Source: Acidimicrobiaceae bacterium
GTDB taxonomy: Bacteria; Actinomycetota; Acidimicrobiia; Acidimicrobiales; Aldehydirespiratoraceae
Length of the DNA stretch: 36,109 bases
Assembly (NCBI GenBank): GCA_026706815.1
Contig: JAPOYA010000014.1
Coordinates: 1-36,109, forward strand
Direction: 5' to 3'
Shown: one piece after another, positions 33,765 to 36,109 of the stretch
Layout: the number at the start of each line of letters is the position of its first letter
How positions within the stretch are numbered: the stretch's first letter is position 1
The notes under the pieces: model-generated
Databases searched by the model: none
What the model was told of the DNA's origin: nothing
What the model saw: the letters and a program-made list of their open reading frames with translations, nothing else
Made by a program: the position numbers and the translations under genes

Positions 33765-33788
33765 GACCATATGCTGTATCATATGGTC
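33765..33788. promoter_or_regulatory. Operator-like inverted repeat and -10 of the mazEF pair
   Basis: GACCATATG (33765-33773) and CATATGGTC (33780-33788) are exact reverse complements with a six-base spacer. The -10-like TATCAT (33777-33782) lies within the repeat and the ATG at 33789 follows it directly, six bases after the -10. A repressor bound here would cover both the promoter and the start of transcription, which fits autoregulation by the antitoxin. Confidence 0.7.
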
Positions 33789-34034
33789 ATGGCTCGGCGT
33801 GAAGTACTTGTCCAACTCGATGACGAACTCATTGATCGCCTTGCAGAGGTCGCTGCCGCCGAGGGCACAAACCGCTCTGAGTTGCTGCGGAGAGGCGCTC
33901 GCGCAGTGATCGAAGCCGCAGAGTGGGCGGCCGCCGATGCCGAACTAGTTGAGGCGTACCGGCGCCAGCCGCAGGATCCCGTCTTCGTGGAATCCGCAAG
34001 GCGGCTTGCGGCGGAAACCTCGCAACCGTGGTAG
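33789..34034 (+). CDS. mazE: Ribbon-helix-helix antitoxin (MazE-like)
   Basis: An 81-residue protein. The N-terminal RHH fold is evident: REVLVQLDDELIDRLAEVAA (strand and first helix), then EGTNRSELLRRGARAVIEAA (second helix with the NRSELLR turn). The C-terminal part (DAELVEAYRRQPQDPVFVES, then RRLAAETSQPW) is the kind of extended arm that wraps around a MazF toxin. I chose the ATG at 33789 because the palindrome and -10 end directly before it; in-frame ATGs at 33771 and 33783 lie within the palindrome. The stop overlaps the toxin start by seven bases. Confidence 0.85.
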   Translation: MARREVLVQLDDELIDRLAEVAAAEGTNRSELLRRGARAVIEAAEWAAADAELVEAYRRQPQDPVFVESARRLAAETSQPW

Positions 34035-34351
34035 CCCGCAATGAGATTTATTGGGCAGAGCTTGGAACTTCGGCCGGTAGACGCCCTGTTTGCGTCGTAA
34101 CCAGGGATGCCGCGGCGTCTATTCTGACGACCGTCACCTGCGCCCAAATCACTCGCACGATTCGAGGCATCCGCTCAGAGGTCGAGATCGGCACGGAGGA
34201 AGGGTTGCCGCAACCGTGCGTCATCAGCTGCGACAGCATCTTGAGCGTGCCGGTCGGCGACCTTGACCCGGTGCCCGTCGGTCGACTCAGCGAGATCAAG
34301 CGGGCGCAACTCGACCAAGCACTCCGCTACGCACTCGACATCGTCTACTGA
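34028..34351 (+). CDS. mazF: MazF/PemK-family toxin (endoribonuclease)
   Basis: A 107-residue MazF-like protein from a GTG start that overlaps the antitoxin end. The fold is recognised by NEIYWAELGTSAGRRPVCVV (residues 5-24), then the TTVTCAQIT strand, GLPQPCVISCDSILSVPVGD with the conserved region that closes the RNA-binding site, and GRLSEIKRAQLDQALRYAL (the C-terminal helix). MazF toxins cut mRNA, tRNA or rRNA at short sequences. VSxD and the usual Arg in GRRPVCVV are kept, so it may be active; the typical Asn/Gln after VVVxQ is replaced (VVTRDAA). Its final codons overlap the stop of a degenerate hsdM remnant on the other strand. Confidence 0.87.
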   Translation: MVARNEIYWAELGTSAGRRPVCVVTRDAAASILTTVTCAQITRTIRGIRSEVEIGTEEGLPQPCVISCDSILSVPVGDLDPVPVGRLSEIKRAQLDQALRYALDIVY

Positions 34352-34597
34352 CGCTCAGCCCCCGCGGACAGGCTCTCGACGAGAGCTTGGATCTCGGTCA
34401 GGGCGGATTGGAGGTCGTCAGCGATCTCTGCGGCTAGGACTTCCGGTGGCGGCAGGTTGTCGGCGTCTTCGAGGCTCTCGTCTCGCAGCCAGAATATGTC
34501 GAGGCTGGCCTTGTCCCGGGGCGTCGTAGCTCATCCACTCGTGCTGGTCGATGAACTCCTTGATGAGCTGTTCCAGCTTGGCCGGCGTCTGCCACCG
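34345..34597 (-). pseudogene. hsdM: Type I restriction-modification M subunit (HsdM), C-terminal remnant with frameshift
   Basis: Reading leftward from about 34514 to the TAG at 34347-34345, the frame gives DKASLDIFWLRDESLEDADN, then LPPPEVLAAEIADDLQSALT and EIQALVESLSAGAERQ. The DIFWL(K/R)DxSLED..NLP pattern is the typical HsdM ending. Upstream, a frame change near 34514-34522 leads into another open stretch (PAKLEQLIKEFIDQHEWMSY) that breaks off near 34597. The catalytic NPPF part is absent, so no methylase can be made. I am sure of the HsdM tail and less sure that the upstream stretch belongs to the same gene. It meets mazF tail to tail, overlapping by about seven bases. Confidence 0.75.
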
Positions 34598-34599
34598 TC

Positions 34600-34752
34600 A
34601 GCTACGACTGGCGGACGAAAGCCGAGCCCCTGTTGTGGTATCCCGACGCCATGGCCGGTGTCGTGCGCGAACAGATCTTCATCGGTCATTCAACGAGATT
34701 CGACTACTTGCAGCGGACTCGCACCGTGACCGATGTTCGCTATCTGGGCTGA
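34600..34752 (+). pseudogene. Unidentified coding remnant
   Basis: The frame reads SYDWRTKAEPLLWYPDAMAG, VVREQIFIGHSTRFDYLQRT, RTVTDVRYLG and stop. Composition is protein-like and it begins where the hsdM-like stretch ends, which suggests a junction. There is no start codon with signals upstream. I cannot name the family; it is probably the tail of a gene broken by rearrangement. Confidence 0.4.
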
Positions 34753-35050
34753 ACCAACCCATGCATGCGTATGCCCCGGCTCCCGTCCTAGGCGACCCAA
34801 TCGGATCCTCGGACTGGCCCTCCGGGGCATACGGCTTCCTCACGGAACAGTACCGAGAGGCTCTTTCATTATGCGTCCAGAGAACTCTGCGATCAACCCG
34901 TGATCGCCGACAATCAGGCATTTCCCGAAGCCAGATTGTCCAGATTGTACCGTCCGACGCAATCCACCCCTTCGGTTGCCACGCGAAGGCCCGCCGCCCT
35001 GACTGCGTGCCGCTTCACGATGAGCCGCCGATTTCCTACCGACCCCTTGC
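34753..35050. other. About 300 bases without a recognisable gene
   Basis: No coding pattern is convincing on either strand. The region includes an 11-base inverted repeat (34769-34832) and a GATTGTCCAGATTGT repeat near 34932-34946. It probably represents debris between the hsdM remnant and the vapBC pair. Confidence 0.5.
34769..34832. repeat. Perfect 11-base inverted repeat around a 42-base loop
   Basis: GTATGCCCCGG at 34769-34779 is the exact reverse complement of CCGGGGCATAC at 34822-34832. It could be a hairpin or the ends of a tiny element; there is no T run. Confidence 0.7.
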
Positions 35051-35105
35051 GTACAAATCAGTAATATGCTTTTGTACATTTCAGCAGGGCTGCTACAGTT
35101 TGAAC
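35051..35105 (+). promoter_or_regulatory. Promoter and candidate operator of the vapBC pair
   Basis: GTACAAA (35051-35057) and TTTGTAC (35071-35077) form a perfect inverted repeat with a 13-base spacer. TTTGTA (35071-35076) and TACAGT (35094-35099) make a -35/-10 pair with 17 bases between them. The -10 ends six bases before the ATG at 35106, so the mRNA should be leaderless, and the repeat overlaps the -35. Confidence 0.65.
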
Positions 35106-35369
35106 ATGAACGTTGCGGCAACTGAATTCCGGGCTCAGTTGCGTCATTGGCTGGATCGCGCCCGAGCCGGCGAAGAAGTGGTCATCACCGAACGCGGGGT
35201 TCCTGTCGCCAGGCTCTCGGGCATCGACTCTACGCCGCTGATCGAGAGGCTGACGGCGCAGGATGTGATCTCCGCTCCGCAGAGCAGCGAACGACCCCGA
35301 GCGTCCGACCAGCAACTTCCACATCCCCGGGTGCCCGTGTCCGAACTTGTGAGTGATCAACGGCGCTGA
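35106..35369 (+). CDS. vapB: Phd/YefM-type antitoxin (VapB role)
   Basis: An 87-residue Phd/YefM-family antitoxin. NVAATEFRAQLRHWLDRARA (residues 2-21), then GEEVVITERGVPVARLSGID is the DNA-binding fold with the typical VxITxRGxPVARL motif. The C-terminal half (about 50-87), rich in Pro, Gln and Ser, would be the disordered toxin-binding arm. Start at 35106 follows from the promoter arrangement. The stop is followed three bases later by the PIN toxin start, so the two are co-expressed. Confidence 0.9.
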   Translation: MNVAATEFRAQLRHWLDRARAGEEVVITERGVPVARLSGIDSTPLIERLTAQDVISAPQSSERPRASDQQLPHPRVPVSELVSDQRR

Positions 35370-35372
35370 ACT

Positions 35373-35819
35373 GTGGCCATCGCCTACTTCGATGCCAGCG
35401 CGCTCGTGAAGCTGCTCGTGAACGAGTCTGGCAGCGATGTTGCCGCAGCGATCTGGGATGGATGCGACGCTGCCTTCGCCAGCAGACTCGCTTATCCCGA
35501 AGTCTGCGCCGCGCTCGCTGCCGCAGGACGCCGGGGCGACCTCGGTCCCGAAGAGTTGGTCGAATGTCGGCACCGCTGGCAGCAGTTCTGGGCCAGTATC
35601 GGGCCAGTCGAGCTCAACGCGCAGGTCGAACAGTCTGCCGGCCGTCTCGCCCGATATCACGGACTGCGCGGTGCCGATGCCGTCCACCTCGCGAGCGTTT
35701 TGGCGCTTGACTCAGCCGACCTCGTGGTTGCGGTGTGGGATCGACGCCTCCACGCCGGAGCAGTGGCCGAGCGACTGACCGTCGTACCCGCCGCGCTGCC
35801 AGCTTCTGGGGACGTCTGA
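35373..35819 (+). CDS. vapC: PIN-domain toxin (VapC ribonuclease)
   Basis: A 148-residue PIN-domain protein. The acidic metal ligands are present: AYFDASALVKLL (first Asp, near residue 7), LAYPEVCAAL (Glu, near 43), GADAVHLASVLA (Asp, near 104) and VVAVWDRRLHAGA (Asp, near 122). VapC toxins cleave tRNA or rRNA and stop growth until neutralised by VapB. The start is a GTG at 35373. Intact motifs suggest an active toxin. Confidence 0.92.
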   Translation: MAIAYFDASALVKLLVNESGSDVAAAIWDGCDAAFASRLAYPEVCAALAAAGRRGDLGPEELVECRHRWQQFWASIGPVELNAQVEQSAGRLARYHGLRGADAVHLASVLALDSADLVVAVWDRRLHAGAVAERLTVVPAALPASGDV

Positions 35820-35970
35820 ACTTCCGGGGTAACACCGATGAGTTCAAGGGCTATCCGTCGCCGTCAGCTGCGATGGTGCGGAACGTGATCGAGACGCGCC
35901 TCCGCCGCTTCGTCTTTTGGCCGTTCCAAGTATCTGAGTGCCGTTTCACGATGCCATGACGCCCCTCGCT
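35820..35970. other. Gap between vapC and the IS end, possible debris
   Basis: An open plus-strand stretch (NTDEFKGYPSPSAAMVRNVI near 35830-35890) looks weakly protein-like but has no start of its own and no recognisable family. No terminator is clear. Confidence 0.35.
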
Positions 35971-36109
35971 GGGCCTGTCAGAAATTTTGTGTGTCGGGCG
36001 TGGTCTGAGGGTCCGCGGTTTGGTGCTGTGGGCCGGGAAGGGTCATGTCTGTGGCTGGTCATGATCTGCCGGTGTTGCCGGCGAACGGCTCTGTTGGTGA
36101 GGCGGAGAT
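35971..36109 (+). mobile_element. Left end of a probable IS256-like insertion sequence (cut by the window edge)
   Basis: GGGCCTGTCAGAAATTTTGT at 35971-35990 resembles the terminal inverted repeat of actinobacterial IS256 elements (GGG-C/T-CTGTC...AAATTTTGTGT). A coding start follows 74 bases later. The right end is outside the window, so neither the family nor completeness can be proved here. Confidence 0.5.
36045..36109 (+). CDS. Probable transposase, first 21 residues only
   Basis: The frame from the ATG at 36045 reads MSVAGHDLPVLPANGSVGEA and runs off the window. Its position behind a terminal-repeat-like sequence is the main reason to call it a transposase start; the residues alone do not prove it. 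Confidence 0.45.
   Translation, partial: MSVAGHDLPVLPANGSVGEAE

Noticed and set aside
34840..35121. Minus-strand open frame of 93 codons
   Set aside because: It has Gly/Arg-rich composition, overlaps the vapBC promoter and shows no motif.
35735..35959. Plus-strand open frame of 74 codons after vapC
   Set aside because: Its first part overlaps vapC in another frame and the rest has no family match; kept only as possible debris.

Overview
The window is high-GC DNA from an actinobacterium. It looks most like a member of the Acidimicrobiia; this is an inference from gene content and order, not from a marker gene. Supporting points are a DUF222/HNH gene, the tiny ribosomal protein bS22, an Rpf-type lytic enzyme, a form II-like CO-dehydrogenase large subunit with its accessory genes, and a gene order that follows the metG-tatD-rpf-ksgA-ispE ... 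prs-rplY-pth-mfd-mazG ... eno-ftsB-DUF501-ppx block that I remember from Mycobacterium tuberculosis (about Rv1003 to Rv1026).

Layout, left to right. Positions 1-544 hold the N-terminal part of a secreted protein with a 15-base C/G homopolymer just upstream. Positions 830-3838 are a leftward, tightly overlapping set: mocA-like nucleotidyltransferase, coxG, DUF501, ppx. At 3890-5764 two rightward genes intervene: a small DUF6941-like protein and a DUF222/HNH endonuclease preceded by direct repeats and a perfect palindrome. Positions 5957-12081 return to leftward genes: two xdhC-type maturation factors, a degenerate IS5-like transposase tail, coxE (VWA), coxD (MoxR ATPase) and coxL. Positions 12158-22146 are the housekeeping block ftsB, eno, mazG, a SurA-like lipoprotein, mfd, pth, rplY, prs, with tRNA-Gln just upstream. 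Positions 22397-31192 hold bS22 (rightward), ispE, a nitroreductase-SRPBCC fusion (rightward), ksgA, rpf, tatD, metG, rmuC, rsmI and a DUF192 gene. Positions 31257-33686 hold an acyl-ACP desaturase, ychF and a small membrane protein. Positions 33765-36109 are an accessory tail: a MazEF-type pair, a frameshifted hsdM remnant, other debris, a VapBC-type pair and the left end of a probable IS256-like element.

The main biological point is a module of about 10 kb for a molybdenum hydroxylase (coxL, coxD, coxE, two xdhC genes, mocA, coxG). It sits inside an otherwise conserved cell-division/glycolysis/polyphosphate gene block, between ftsB and DUF501-ppx, and its last gene overlaps the housekeeping gene DUF501. 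The module has no coxM (FAD) or coxS (2Fe-2S) gene here, its large subunit carries a form II-type active-site loop, and an IS remnant and an HNH gene have cut it into three pieces.

Two structural habits run through the window. First, at least 14 genes at the head of a transcription unit have a TANNNT hexamer ending 6-8 bases before the start codon, as expected for leaderless mRNAs. Second, most intergenic gaps carry short perfect or near-perfect tandem duplications of 8-23 bases.
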